Shown here: positions 25,341-34,720 of the stretch, piece by piece
How positions within the stretch are numbered: the stretch's first letter is position 1
Layout: each line of letters starts with the position of its first letter
NCBI GenBank assembly: GCA_964356195.1
Contig: CAYHGP010000004.1
Span: forward strand, 16,316 to 80,315
DNA: 64,000 bases
Source of the DNA: 2-02-FULL-48-14 sp964356195
GTDB taxonomy: Bacteria > Patescibacteriota > Gracilibacteria > UBA1369 > 2-02-FULL-48-14
Reading direction: 5' to 3'
The notes under the pieces: generated by a model
What the model saw: only the letters and a program-made list of their open reading frames with translations
Database searches by the model: none
Told to the model about the DNA's origin: nothing
Position numbers and translations under genes: made by a program

Positions 25341-28300
25341 ATGGTAAAGGCTGTTACAACAGGTACGGGAACTCAGGGAAATCCTGAGGGCCCTGAAAAA
25401 CTTTCCGGAGCCCCTACTCCCCTCCCGGAAACGGCGGAAAAAGAGCGTCGGGCTTTGCTTGAAGAGTTAATGGAAAAGAAAACCAAGGGGGATCGACTGG
25501 AACTCAGTAAATCGCTTTCTGATGAGCTTAAACAAAGTAAAACGTCGGAAAAAGAACGGGCTGAGCTGCTCCATAATGTTGCTGAACAACATGAGTTAGA
25601 ACAGGTTAAACTTCATGTGGCTGAGCTTCAAAAAGATCCTGAAAAAGTTGATGAGGCTAAGGTTGAGGCTCTCTACTGGATGCGAGACACATTACCTTTT
25701 CTCTATGCTTCTTGGGCTTTAGAGTATGGCCTTAAGGACCCAGGTTCGATTTCAGAAGTGCTTGCGATTAAAGATAAATCTAAGGATCCTCTTGATCTAG
25801 CTTTTTTAGAGGGGCTTCAGTTCCTCAATGAAAACAGAAAGTTGACTACTGCTGAATACTTTTTTAACGCTCAGTATCCTCTTGTGGTGGGTGAAGCCAA
25901 GGCTCTCACGGATGCAGCCCGTCAAGTCAAAGATGCTGTGGATGGTAAAGACAAAGAGGGTGAAAAAAGCTGGTTGCGTCAAAAGGTTGAGGAACATCCA
26001 AAAACCACGGCCGCTCTTCTTGGTTTAGGAGCCCTTGGAGTGGGATACATGGTTGGGCGCTGGCTGATGAATAAAGCGCGCGGAAACTTGGAGGGTCAGC
26101 CTGCGGAAACTGCAGATGGACAAGGTGTCGTTCAACGTGTCTCTTCGGGATTCAGTTGGCTCAAAAGTTGGCTCTTTAGAGGTGCGCTTTTCACCGGAGC
26201 TACCCTGGTGCTTGGACGTGTGATGGGAATTGAAGAAGTGGAAAAATATTTACGTCAAAATAAATTGGGCAATTGGCTTTATGATAACCGATTCATTGGT
26301 GGAGTGATCCATATATTGAACGGACGTGTTGAAGAGGGTCTCGCCTTCCTTCATTTTGGGGCACGAGACGGTGATGCCAGAACACGTCACCAAACTTACG
26401 CCGAACAATTTGGAGTTCCGGATATGGTGATTTGGTCGCTCGCCGGACTTAAATTTAAAGATGTGCTCGAGGCGGAAAAAGGTCGTGAGCATCCTCTCGG
26501 TACGGGAGTTTTTGCCAGCATTCCTTTTATAAAGGACTTTTTCAAACTTCCTCATCAAGTTTTGGCGGAAGAAAAGTTGCAGGATTTATTGGTAGCCAAG
26601 AAAGCTGAAATTTATAAACTTGTTCCGAACGCCGACGAACTGACGATGGATGAAGTTCTTAAGATTGCTTTCGAAAAAAATCTTTTCAAGCCTGAAGAAA
26701 GTGAAGGCATGAAAGACGCACCTGAGGCGCTGACGGACTATTATGTAGCACGTGAAACTGATGTCAAAGATTTTGATAAGTCTCTCGAGGGTTTTGAAAA
26801 ACCCAAAGAGACTCTTAATGCCGGTGAAATTGAACTTTTAAATAAATCCGGGGAACACGTCACTAAGAAATTGGATGAACTTCGCTTGGTGCTCCCCGAC
26901 TTTTTCTCTAATTTGGATGAACGTGTACTCCGTGTTTTTCCTTGGCTTGCTATTAACCAAGGCGATACTGAGAAAACGGATTTACTCCGTGCACAAAAGC
27001 AGTATCAAGCTTTTCGTGGCCAAGTTGAACTTAAAGAGCTTGAGGCTGTTGGCGCCGATGCTGAAGAACTCGAGAGGATGCAGGCTTTCTTTAAGACCTT
27101 GAAGCCGGGCGAAACATTGAATGCGGAACAACGAACCTTAGTGACTCAGTACACCACTCGAATGAAAGAGATTCACACCAAGATTCAAAATTCATTAATG
27201 AGGGCCCATAAATCTCGATGGGATGACGCAAAGGAGGACGCCGCAGCAGAAGGGAAAGAGGCTGCGTTTGGTGACGCCAAGGATATATGGGATCTCTACG
27301 TTCATGTTTACTCGGGAGTGGGTTATCTTTTCAGATGGAGTTGGGAGTCTGTTACTGAACCTAACACTGGAGTGAAACGTACTGTGCTTGGTATTGGAGG
27401 GTTTGTTGTAACGGGAACAATGGTTGCGAATGCCGCTTACGGTCTTGCTTTAATTAAGTCCGGTGGAGCTCTTAATATTGCGAAAGGAGTTGGTACTATT
27501 TTGGTGCCTGGAATTACAGTCCCGTTTAATGCTTATGATGCCTATAAAGGTTTCTGGCATTCCCCTGAAGCTATACTTGATGCTGTGGCGAAAGGTAAGA
27601 TGAGTGTCCCGCGTGGAAAGCTATTGTGTCAATACTCCCTTGAACATGCTGATTTACTTAAGAAAGGATTTCTTGGCGCCAAGTGGTCTGATCGTATGAA
27701 AGCTTACACTCAGATCGAAAAGGTACTTGAGAGTCCGGCTCGTGTAGAGTGGTTTAAAAAGCTAATAGCAGGTGAGGTAACTTATACTCCAGCTCAGGAA
27801 TCTTGGATGGATGATATCGCGAAGGTCCTGGTTGAAGGTACTGATGATGCAGCTGTTTCTATCGAAATAAGATTAGCGAAGGCATTGGAAAAAATTAAGT
27901 TGGAAGCAACTGGTGAAATCATCATGGAGAGTCCCAGTATTAAGTCCGCTCCTCGTAAATTTCTGGAATGGGCTGCACGAAAGGCCGGGGATGTGAATGT
28001 TCCTCCTTGGGCTAAGGAACTTTTTGAAGAACTTGTTGATGACGGAGGTCCAGGTTTGAAGGCTGAAGTTGGCGCGGGTTTGGAGAGGCTTAAAGGCTTG
28101 AAGCTTGTTCAAGACTTGGTTAAAGACGGGATTCCGGTGGGAGTTGCTTACCTTGGAGTTTATATGGCTTGTAGAGATTCACAAAAAATGGAAGACAAGG
28201 GCCAGGCTATTGCTCGGTTTGCGACAGGAATGCTTATTTTCTCTTTGCTTCAAAAAGGATGGGAACTTAGGGCTATTCAAGGAGCGCTGGCCGCCGGTCG

Positions 28301-29336
28301 GTTTTCGAAACATCCCTACATTATTGGTGCCGTGGCTTTAGCCGCTGCTATTGGGATAAGCTGGGTGGGAGAAGAAATGTTCACCGATTATGCGAAAGAC
28401 GGATGGTTTTGGAAAACTTTTGGCGGAACCGCTCTATATACTTTTGGAGCCGGCCAAGCATCGGACGTCGTGCAGCATTACGAGTTGGATTTTTCCAAAT
28501 GGAAGTCCGGACGACCTTTGGATTCCATTGAAATGCACACCGGAGGGAACACGGAGCGTGACTACTTTATGAAAGAAATGTATCTCCCTTTTATGGGGAA
28601 TTATCGACCCGCTTTTGTGGACGGAGCGTTGGGTGCCGATACCGAAGACGTCAAAGGTTGGGTTTTTGACGACCTGAATCCGCAAGAAGCTATTGAAGTG
28701 TGGAATTACAAAGTAGGAGAAGAGATTGCAGCCTTGCGAGCGGAGGAAGAGGAATCCAAGAAACGAAAAGTGGCGGGCGAAGATGTGGATGAAGTGGACC
28801 ACGGCGATGAAATTGCAGCGCTGGAATTGAAAAGGATTGATCGACACTGGATTCAAAGAGAACTTGCTCAATTCGAAGGGCGGAAGCAAGACATCATGGC
28901 ACTTGGACAGGAAATCCAAGATGATATCTTTAAGACTTATGATAAAAAAATAACAGTCCGTGAGAGGGCTCTTATTGAAAGTATTTTAACAACAGACAAT
29001 CCTGAATCTTGGATGGATGAAAGTTTTATGAAAATTGAAAATGAGGAGAGGTACCAAATTGTTAGTAAATACCTCGAGGGTAAGGATCGTCAGCATAAGC
29101 TTGAAACCTTTGTTCAGGCGAAACGTCAAATTCAAAATGACGGTGAATTTTACCGATTACTGGAAGTGGACAAAAAGATTGTTAATGCGACCGATGAAGA
29201 CAAACTCTTAGCGAGCATGGGTATCGACAAACAGGATGCTGAAACGGCTCAACATATGTGGGAACAGTTGGTGGGAGACGAAGGTGAAGAAGAAGGAGGT
29301 GTTGAAGAGGAACCCGTATTACAGGAAGCGGCTTAA
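25341..29336 (+). CDS. Giant membrane protein of unknown function (1331 aa)
   Basis: Single open frame of 1331 residues, the largest in the window. The first ~130 residues are charged and probably coiled-coil. Hydrophobic helices are near residues 222-243, 277-297, 684-708, 931-946, 959-974 and 993-1012; between them lie long Lys/Glu-rich helical stretches, and the last ~250 residues are charged and helical. No signal peptide, catalytic motif or known domain is recognised. It has its own promoter. Its stop overlaps the elp3 stop by 4 bases. It could be a surface or envelope-spanning scaffold, but that is a guess. Confidence 0.8.
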   Translation: MVKAVTTGTGTQGNPEGPEKLSGAPTPLPETAEKERRALLEELMEKKTKGDRLELSKSLSDELKQSKTSEKERAELLHNVAEQHELEQVKLHVAELQKDPEKVDEAKVEALYWMRDTLPFLYASWALEYGLKDPGSISEVLAIKDKSKDPLDLAFLEGLQFLNENRKLTTAEYFFNAQYPLVVGEAKALTDAARQVKDAVDGKDKEGEKSWLRQKVEEHPKTTAALLGLGALGVGYMVGRWLMNKARGNLEGQPAETADGQGVVQRVSSGFSWLKSWLFRGALFTGATLVLGRVMGIEEVEKYLRQNKLGNWLYDNRFIGGVIHILNGRVEEGLAFLHFGARDGDARTRHQTYAEQFGVPDMVIWSLAGLKFKDVLEAEKGREHPLGTGVFASIPFIKDFFKLPHQVLAEEKLQDLLVAKKAEIYKLVPNADELTMDEVLKIAFEKNLFKPEESEGMKDAPEALTDYYVARETDVKDFDKSLEGFEKPKETLNAGEIELLNKSGEHVTKKLDELRLVLPDFFSNLDERVLRVFPWLAINQGDTEKTDLLRAQKQYQAFRGQVELKELEAVGADAEELERMQAFFKTLKPGETLNAEQRTLVTQYTTRMKEIHTKIQNSLMRAHKSRWDDAKEDAAAEGKEAAFGDAKDIWDLYVHVYSGVGYLFRWSWESVTEPNTGVKRTVLGIGGFVVTGTMVANAAYGLALIKSGGALNIAKGVGTILVPGITVPFNAYDAYKGFWHSPEAILDAVAKGKMSVPRGKLLCQYSLEHADLLKKGFLGAKWSDRMKAYTQIEKVLESPARVEWFKKLIAGEVTYTPAQESWMDDIAKVLVEGTDDAAVSIEIRLAKALEKIKLEATGEIIMESPSIKSAPRKFLEWAARKAGDVNVPPWAKELFEELVDDGGPGLKAEVGAGLERLKGLKLVQDLVKDGIPVGVAYLGVYMACRDSQKMEDKGQAIARFATGMLIFSLLQKGWELRAIQGALAAGRFSKHPYIIGAVALAAAIGISWVGEEMFTDYAKDGWFWKTFGGTALYTFGAGQASDVVQHYELDFSKWKSGRPLDSIEMHTGGNTERDYFMKEMYLPFMGNYRPAFVDGALGADTEDVKGWVFDDLNPQEAIEVWNYKVGEEIAALRAEEEESKKRKVAGEDVDEVDHGDEIAALELKRIDRHWIQRELAQFEGRKQDIMALGQEIQDDIFKTYDKKITVRERALIESILTTDNPESWMDESFMKIENEERYQIVSKYLEGKDRQHKLETFVQAKRQIQNDGEFYRLLEVDKKIVNATDEDKLLASMGIDKQDAETAQHMWEQLVGDEGEEEGGVEEEPVLQEAA

Positions 29337-30922
29337 AGTTTCTTCGTCATGTACGTTTCTTCTAAGTCGTAGCCCCACTTGCGGTAGTAGTTTCGGGTGC
29401 CCACTCCGGCGATGATGGCCATTTTGGAGTAGCCGCCGGTGCGGGCGATTTCTTCGGCTTTTTCGATCATGCGGCGGCCGAGTCCTGCGTGTTGAGCGGC
29501 GGGGTTGCCTTCTTTACCGACGTTTACTTGAGCGCCGTATACGTGAACTTCGCGGACCAGTGCGGCGCCTTCGAGCTCGCGGAGGTAATGCGGTTTTCCT
29601 TGTAAAGACAGTGAGGGGAAACGGAGACGGAGTAGAGAACAAAGCTTGTCGGTTTTGGTATCGTTGAAGCTGAGGAAAAACTCCTTCCCTTCGGAGGCGT
29701 CGTATTCCATTGTGCTGAGTTCCATGGAATCGAGATCGAAAATTTCGTCCTTAATTTCGCGGCAACGAATGCAACGGCAAATAATTCCTTCTTTTTTCAT
29801 TCGTGTTTGTAAGAGCTGGCGCATATTTGTTTTCTGGCTTCCCTCTAAAATAGACTCCCCCGGAATGTCGCGAAAAAGCCGTTCGATGCGTACATATTCC
29901 GGTACTACTTTTTTCATTTCGAGAAGAATATTCATCAGCACTTCGTCGGAGTAAGCGTGGAAATTTCCTTCCTTCCACCAAATTTCCAGTTCGGAATATG
30001 GGGTTACGACACAAGGGTAAAGTTTTAATTGGTCCGGTTTAAATTCGGGTTTTGTGAAAAAGTCGCGGACCATTTGAATATCCTTTTCCGGAGTGCTGCC
30101 GGGAAGATTCGGCATAAGGTGCGTAGCGATTTTGAGACCCGCATCCTTCATGAGACGAATGGCACGAATGGAATCCTCAATCACTTCCCCGCGTTTGTTG
30201 TACGCGAGAATGGCGTTGTCCGTGTGTTGAACTCCAATTTGGACTTTAGTGCAGCCGAGTATTCGCATCCGGGCAATTTCTTTTTCAGTGATGTGGTCGG
30301 GACGTGTTTCGAGGCTGAGTCCAATCACTTTGTGCGTGGAACTTTCGTTGATGTGTTGGGCTTCTTTTAAACTGCGGCCTTGCTTGTCATTACAGGCGTT
30401 GTAGAGAGCGCGGATGAAGTCGGTTTGGTAACGTGGATTGTAAACCGACCAGGTGCCGCCGAGTACAATCATCTCAATTTTTTCCGTTTCGTGGCCTTGC
30501 TTAGTGAGGCTTTCCAAGCGGGTTTTCACTTGGTCGCGAGGATGAAAGTCGTCGAGGACGGCGCGCATGGCCCCGGGTTCGTTGGAAAGGTAGGACTTTG
30601 GCATTCCCGGCTCGGTAGGACAGAAGACACACTTCCCTGGGCAGGCATAGGGCTTGGTAAGCACGGTAACGACCGTGACTCCGGAAAGGGTTCGGATTTT
30701 TCGTTTTCGAAGAAGACGCTGAAGTTCTTTGTCTCCTTTCCAGCCTTCTTTTAGAAGGGCTTCGTAGGCACTTTGCAGGCTAAAATTGGACTCCAGGGCG
30801 GTGCCGTAATCGTGAGCATAGCGTTTTTTAAGCTTATGAAGGTCCTCCTCGCTGCGAATCTTCAGGTTCGAGGCTTGTTGGATCAGCGCTTTTTGGATAT
30901 CTTCTTCAGTGAGTATTTTCAT
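29333..30922 (-). CDS. elp3: Elp3-like radical SAM/GNAT tRNA uridine-34 modification enzyme
   Basis: 529 residues. The N-terminal part leads to radical-SAM cysteines C94, C98 and C101 (CPGKCVFC), and EMIVLGGTWS and KVQIGVQHTD are typical Elp3 segments. A C-terminal GNAT domain begins near 385, with GLGRRMIEKAEEIA as acetyl-CoA motif A. In archaea, eukaryotes and some bacteria Elp3 makes 5-carboxymethyluridine at tRNA position 34 from acetyl-CoA. The divergent neighbour 15 bases away is a Trm9-like methyltransferase, the next enzyme of the eukaryotic pathway. Confidence 0.93.
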   Translation of the reverse strand: MKILTEEDIQKALIQQASNLKIRSEEDLHKLKKRYAHDYGTALESNFSLQSAYEALLKEGWKGDKELQRLLRKRKIRTLSGVTVVTVLTKPYACPGKCVFCPTEPGMPKSYLSNEPGAMRAVLDDFHPRDQVKTRLESLTKQGHETEKIEMIVLGGTWSVYNPRYQTDFIRALYNACNDKQGRSLKEAQHINESSTHKVIGLSLETRPDHITEKEIARMRILGCTKVQIGVQHTDNAILAYNKRGEVIEDSIRAIRLMKDAGLKIATHLMPNLPGSTPEKDIQMVRDFFTKPEFKPDQLKLYPCVVTPYSELEIWWKEGNFHAYSDEVLMNILLEMKKVVPEYVRIERLFRDIPGESILEGSQKTNMRQLLQTRMKKEGIICRCIRCREIKDEIFDLDSMELSTMEYDASEGKEFFLSFNDTKTDKLCSLLRLRFPSLSLQGKPHYLRELEGAALVREVHVYGAQVNVGKEGNPAAQHAGLGRRMIEKAEEIARTGGYSKMAIIAGVGTRNYYRKWGYDLEETYMTKKL

Positions 30923-30936
30923 AGATTTATCAGAAG

Positions 30937-31629
30937 TTGCCTATGCACTCTAAAAGAATCCAGAAAAAGGTCAAGGAGGACTATAACGAAATCGCCAAGG
31001 ATTTCTCCGAATCGCGCCAGTTTCCCTGGAAGGATTTTGATTTATTCCTCCCCTACTACAAAAAAACTTTTGCAGTTTTGGACTTGGGTTGCGGGAATGG
31101 ACGGTTGCTGAGATTTCTTGAAAAGTACGGATTTCGGTCTTATTTAGGGGTTGATCAGTCGAAGGGCTTGTTGGATTTGGCAAGGAAAGAACATCCCGGA
31201 ATGAAGTTTTTGTGCCAGGACATGAGTGCCCCTTTGAAGATTAGCGTTAAGGTGGAGGCGCTGTTTAGCATCGCTTCCTTTCACCACCTTCCTCCGCGTG
31301 ACCAACTGCAGACTTTGAAAAACTGGAGAGGGCAGTTGAAACCGGGTGGGTATTTGTTTATGACCAATTGGAATCTTCATCAGCCTGCTTACTGGCCGCT
31401 TTGGTTTCGCTCTTTGCTGTGGCCGAGTTATGGCGTGCGGGGTTTGCTTGTGCCGTGGCAGAATAAAATTTATCGCTATTATTTTGCATTTACGAAGCGA
31501 CAACTGGAGAAACTTTTGAAACAGGCCGGGTACACGGTGTTTTTCAACGACTATGTTCGCGATGGAGAAACTGCTACGCTATTCAGCGGTAAAAATATTG
31601 TGACCATTGCGCGTTATGAAAATTCTTAA
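30937..31629 (+). CDS. Trm9/ALKBH8-like SAM-dependent methyltransferase
   Basis: 230 residues. Class I methyltransferase with motif I LDLGCGNGR near residues 48-56. Features shared with the Trm9/ALKBH8 group: YNEIAKDFSESR upstream of a PW pair, DQSKGLLDLAR after motif II, SIASFHHL, LKPGG, and late LVPW followed by RYYFAF. In eukaryotes Trm9 (with Trm112) methylates the carboxymethyl group made by Elongator, giving mcm5U34. Head-to-head with elp3, this supports a joint role; no Trm112 gene is seen in the window. General small-molecule methyltransferase remains an alternative. Confidence 0.75.
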   Translation: MPMHSKRIQKKVKEDYNEIAKDFSESRQFPWKDFDLFLPYYKKTFAVLDLGCGNGRLLRFLEKYGFRSYLGVDQSKGLLDLARKEHPGMKFLCQDMSAPLKISVKVEALFSIASFHHLPPRDQLQTLKNWRGQLKPGGYLFMTNWNLHQPAYWPLWFRSLLWPSYGVRGLLVPWQNKIYRYYFAFTKRQLEKLLKQAGYTVFFNDYVRDGETATLFSGKNIVTIARYENS

Positions 31630-32386
31630 TGTTAAAATTGATGCGATTACACGAAAGGAAGCGCGTTTGGCTTTAAATAAACCGCAGATTATTTTCACCC
31701 CGAATCCGGAGATTTTGTTGGAGGCACGGAAGAATAAGGATTTTAGCAGAGCTTTGAAGAAAGGGACTTTAATGCTTCCTGATGGCCACGGGCTTCAGTT
31801 TGTGAGTACTCTTTTAAAGTTCCGTAGTAAATTTGTTCGCGCTCTGCTTTATGTCCCTTTTCTGTTTTTGTATTTGATCGTGAAGTGGCCTTTCCGACGA
31901 GAGATACCCGAAGTGATTCATGGCTCAGACTTCATGATGGACGTCGTTACTTGGGCGGAGAAGAATGGAAAGTCGGTGTTTTTTCTGGGCGGAAAAAAGG
32001 AAGTGGCTCGGAAAACGGCAGAATATTTTGAACGCCAATTCCCTCGTTTGAAAGTTGCCGGTTATTCCAACTTAGATCCTTCTGAGGCGGCTTTTGAGAA
32101 AGTGAAGGCAAGTGGAGCGAAAGTGGTTTTTGTGGCCTACGGAGCTCCAAAGCAAGAGCTTTGGATTGTGAGATACCATAAACAACTCCCCCAAGTTTTC
32201 CACATCATGGCCGTGGGTGGAAGTTTTGATTTTTATTCCGGAGATGTCCGACGAGCGCCTGCACTTTTAAGAAAACTAGGTTTGGAGTGGTTATGGAGGC
32301 TTGTTTTACAACCTAAAGCTCGACTACGCCGGATATGGAACGCGACGGTCTACTTCCCTCTTCTTAGTCTTTTCTTCGACGAGTGA
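31616..32386 (+). CDS. WecG/TagA/CpsF family glycosyltransferase
   Basis: Start at ATG 31616 (14-base overlap with the methyltransferase gene); a TTG nine bases earlier is possible. 256 residues of the GT26 fold: TPNPEILLEARKN, the nucleotide-sugar site LPDGHGLQF near residue 57, VFFLGGKKEVA, and GAPKQELW, with VGGSFDFYSG after it. Family members add ManNAc-type sugars to undecaprenyl-linked intermediates of teichoic acid or enterobacterial antigen. A hydrophobic stretch (~80-95) suggests membrane contact. Confidence 0.92.
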   Translation: MKILNVKIDAITRKEARLALNKPQIIFTPNPEILLEARKNKDFSRALKKGTLMLPDGHGLQFVSTLLKFRSKFVRALLYVPFLFLYLIVKWPFRREIPEVIHGSDFMMDVVTWAEKNGKSVFFLGGKKEVARKTAEYFERQFPRLKVAGYSNLDPSEAAFEKVKASGAKVVFVAYGAPKQELWIVRYHKQLPQVFHIMAVGGSFDFYSGDVRRAPALLRKLGLEWLWRLVLQPKARLRRIWNATVYFPLLSLFFDE

Positions 32387-32621
32387 TACGATCCTCGGCG
32401 GTCTTTATAAAAGGCGTAATGAATTCAATAATGCTTTTTGTGAGCATGATTGGCTTTGTGATGTAGGTATTTACGTTGTCCACAATCTTTTTCACTTGGT
32501 CGGCGATTTTAACCACGTCCCGTAAAATAAAGAGCAGGTAAATAAGAGTCACTGAAAGAAAAATGGTTCCAAGTGCGACACAAATCGAAAGGGTGAGGTA
32601 GAGGATGTCGAGGGATTGCAT
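32364..32621 (-). CDS. Small single-helix membrane protein
   Basis: 85 residues: a hydrophobic N-terminal helix (about 5-32) followed by an amphipathic helical part (VVKIADQVKKIVDNVNTYI) and a basic end. The pattern resembles DUF948-like membrane-anchored helices but is too short to assign. It overlaps the previous gene's 3' end by 23 bases on the other strand and has its own promoter. Confidence 0.6.
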   Translation of the reverse strand: MQSLDILYLTLSICVALGTIFLSVTLIYLLFILRDVVKIADQVKKIVDNVNTYITKPIMLTKSIIEFITPFIKTAEDRITRRRKD

Positions 32622-32653
32622 AAGGCGTGTGGGTTATGCTTGAGCGTGTTTCT

Positions 32654-32682
32654 ATTATACCAGAAGTTTAGCTAAAATGTCA
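32654..32682 (-). promoter_or_regulatory. Promoter overlapping the gatB stop codon
   Basis: On the minus strand TATAAT preceded by TGG; the -10 overlaps the gatB TAA. The -35 is weak (TGACAT at 17 bases). Would drive the small membrane protein at 32364-32621. Confidence 0.45.
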
Positions 32683-34085
32683 TTCACCATTTTTGGATTG
32701 GCCTGACCTTTGGAGAGTTTCATCACGTGGCCCACGAGGGTTCCGAGTGCTTTCTGAGTGCCGGCTTTCACATCAAGGGCGGCCTGCGGATTCGCTTCAA
32801 TAGCGGCCTTGCACCAGTTTTCAATCTCTCCGGAATCACTTTTTTGGACCAATCCATTCGCTTCTACGATATCTTTAGCGGGTTTGTTTGTGAGGAACAT
32901 CTCTTCAAAAACGGTGGACTTCGCGGTGTTGTTTGAAATAACACCTTGGTCGATAAGTGCAATGAGTTCCGCGAGTTGTGTCGCTGAGATTGGACTTTCC
33001 TGAATAGTTTTTGCTTCGTCCCGGATACGTTTCATCAGGATTGTGCTGACGAAGGAATGCGTAGCCTTAGGGTTTTTGCTGGCTTTTGCGACTTCTTCGA
33101 AATAAGTAGCGAGAGCGAAATCTTCGCAGTAAAAGCGCGCGTCGGCTTCTCCAAGTGCGTACTCGCTGAGAAAACGTTCGTATTTTTGCATAGGAAGTTC
33201 AGGGATCGCTTTCTTCCATCTCGTTAATTCTTCTTCTGAAATTTCAATCGGCGGAAGATCCGGTTCCGGGAAATAACGGTAATCGGCGGCGCTTTCTTTT
33301 TCTCGCATAATCACTGTGGTTCCGCGGTCATCATCCCAGCCTACGGTTTGTTCTACCATTTGAGGGGTTCCTGCTTCCCAGAGTACGGTTTGACGTTTGA
33401 TTTCATATTCAATGGCGGCTTCTAAAGATCGGAAGGAGTTCAGATTTTTGATTTCGGCACGAGGATAGAGCTTATCCTCCCCTTTCGGACGAAGAGAAAC
33501 ACTGGCGTCGAAGCGCATCATTCCCTTTTCCATGTCGCAGCTGGAACTACCGCTGTAGCGTAAAATTTGCTGTATGGTTTCGGCGTAGGCACGGGCTTCT
33601 TTGGGGCTGCGAATATCCGGGTAAGATACTATTTCCATGAGAGGACAGCCGGAGCGGTTGTAATCGAGCAAGGTGTTGTTTCCGCTGTGTGTAAGTTTTC
33701 CGGCGTCGTTCTCCAAATGAAGACGAACCAGACGGATTACTTTTTTCTGTCCTTCGAAAAGAATCTCAACTTTTCCTTCAACTGAAATAGGTTCGTCGAA
33801 TTGAGACGTTTGGTAACCTGCGGGAAGATCAGGGTAAAAATAATTTTTTCTATCAAATTTAGATCGTGAAGGAAGTGTGCATTGTAAGGCGAGTGCCGCA
33901 ATGGCTCCTTTTTCTACGTTTTCTTTGTTCACCACAGGCAGCATTCCCGGAAATCCCATGCAGATGGGGCAAACGTTCGTATTAGGCTCCTTCCCGAAAG
34001 AATCGTTCAAGCAGGAGCAAAACATTTTTGTCTTGCTGGAGATTTGAGCGTGAATTTCGAGACCGATGATGACTTCGAGTTCCAT
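32655..34085 (-). CDS. gatB: Asp-tRNA(Asn)/Glu-tRNA(Gln) amidotransferase subunit B
   Basis: Part of the GatCAB complex that amidates misacylated Glu-tRNA(Gln) and Asp-tRNA(Asn). Signature GLEIHAQISSKTKMFC, zinc-type cysteines in CSC ... CPICMGFPG, then DYNRSGCPLMEIV and the C-terminal YqeY-like tail domain. 476 residues, complete. gatA and gatC are not in the window. Confidence 0.97.
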   Translation of the reverse strand: MELEVIIGLEIHAQISSKTKMFCSCLNDSFGKEPNTNVCPICMGFPGMLPVVNKENVEKGAIAALALQCTLPSRSKFDRKNYFYPDLPAGYQTSQFDEPISVEGKVEILFEGQKKVIRLVRLHLENDAGKLTHSGNNTLLDYNRSGCPLMEIVSYPDIRSPKEARAYAETIQQILRYSGSSSCDMEKGMMRFDASVSLRPKGEDKLYPRAEIKNLNSFRSLEAAIEYEIKRQTVLWEAGTPQMVEQTVGWDDDRGTTVIMREKESAADYRYFPEPDLPPIEISEEELTRWKKAIPELPMQKYERFLSEYALGEADARFYCEDFALATYFEEVAKASKNPKATHSFVSTILMKRIRDEAKTIQESPISATQLAELIALIDQGVISNNTAKSTVFEEMFLTNKPAKDIVEANGLVQKSDSGEIENWCKAAIEANPQAALDVKAGTQKALGTLVGHVMKLSKGQANPKMVNDILAKLLV

Positions 34086-34107
34086 AGTGTTTGATTTAGC
34101 CTGAAGC

Positions 34108-34674
34108 TTAACTCGATTTGCGGCTGTCGCGCAACAATTTTGTGAGCATATCTTTTAATTTCCCGTGGTCTTCGAAACCTTGCTGGCGAACGAACTCCTG
34201 CTGGTGCTCCATGATGAAGCGCTCTACTTTCCGAGGAGAGGCTACGTTTGAAAGAATGAGTGGCGCTCCAGCAATGTGTGTGATTTGTATATTTCCGTAA
34301 CGCATCACGGTTCCCCAGAATCCCCGAATTTCGTTGGTAATTCCATCGATATTTCCATATTCAATACGGCTCGTGGTTTGGTCAAAAAAGGAGTTCCATT
34401 CATGGTTGATTACCGCAAGGTTGGTTACAATCCAGGCGTCCATGTACCACTGGAGGAGACGGTAGAAGAAAAGAAGTACGCCTAAGCCCCCCCAAGTGAG
34501 CCAAATAACGTAAAGTGGAGGGAATAGGGTGTAAGCCCCCAACGGAATTAATATCCCCACAAACATCACCTTAAAAAGCTGTGGATAAACAATGAAAGGG
34601 TGAACGTGAGCCACTTTAATGATTCGCTCGCCTTTATCGAGGAGATGGCGGAATAAAATCTTGTCTATGATCAT
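34108..34674 (-). CDS. Membrane protein with bacterial PH domain (bPH2/YdbS-like)
   Basis: 188 residues. Two hydrophobic helices (about 30-50 and 55-72) then a bPH2 fold: DAWIVTNLAVINHEWNSFFDQTTSRIEYGNIDGI is characteristic. The basic C-terminal tail is cytoplasmic. The family is linked to envelope stress in some bacteria. Its start region overlaps upstream sequence of lepB on the other strand. Confidence 0.8.
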   Translation of the reverse strand: MIIDKILFRHLLDKGERIIKVAHVHPFIVYPQLFKVMFVGILIPLGAYTLFPPLYVIWLTWGGLGVLLFFYRLLQWYMDAWIVTNLAVINHEWNSFFDQTTSRIEYGNIDGITNEIRGFWGTVMRYGNIQITHIAGAPLILSNVASPRKVERFIMEHQQEFVRQQGFEDHGKLKDMLTKLLRDSRKSS

Positions 34675-34720
34675 ATTGTCGGCGAGGGGGTTCCTTGCTA
34701 CTCTCTCATTACTATTTTAC

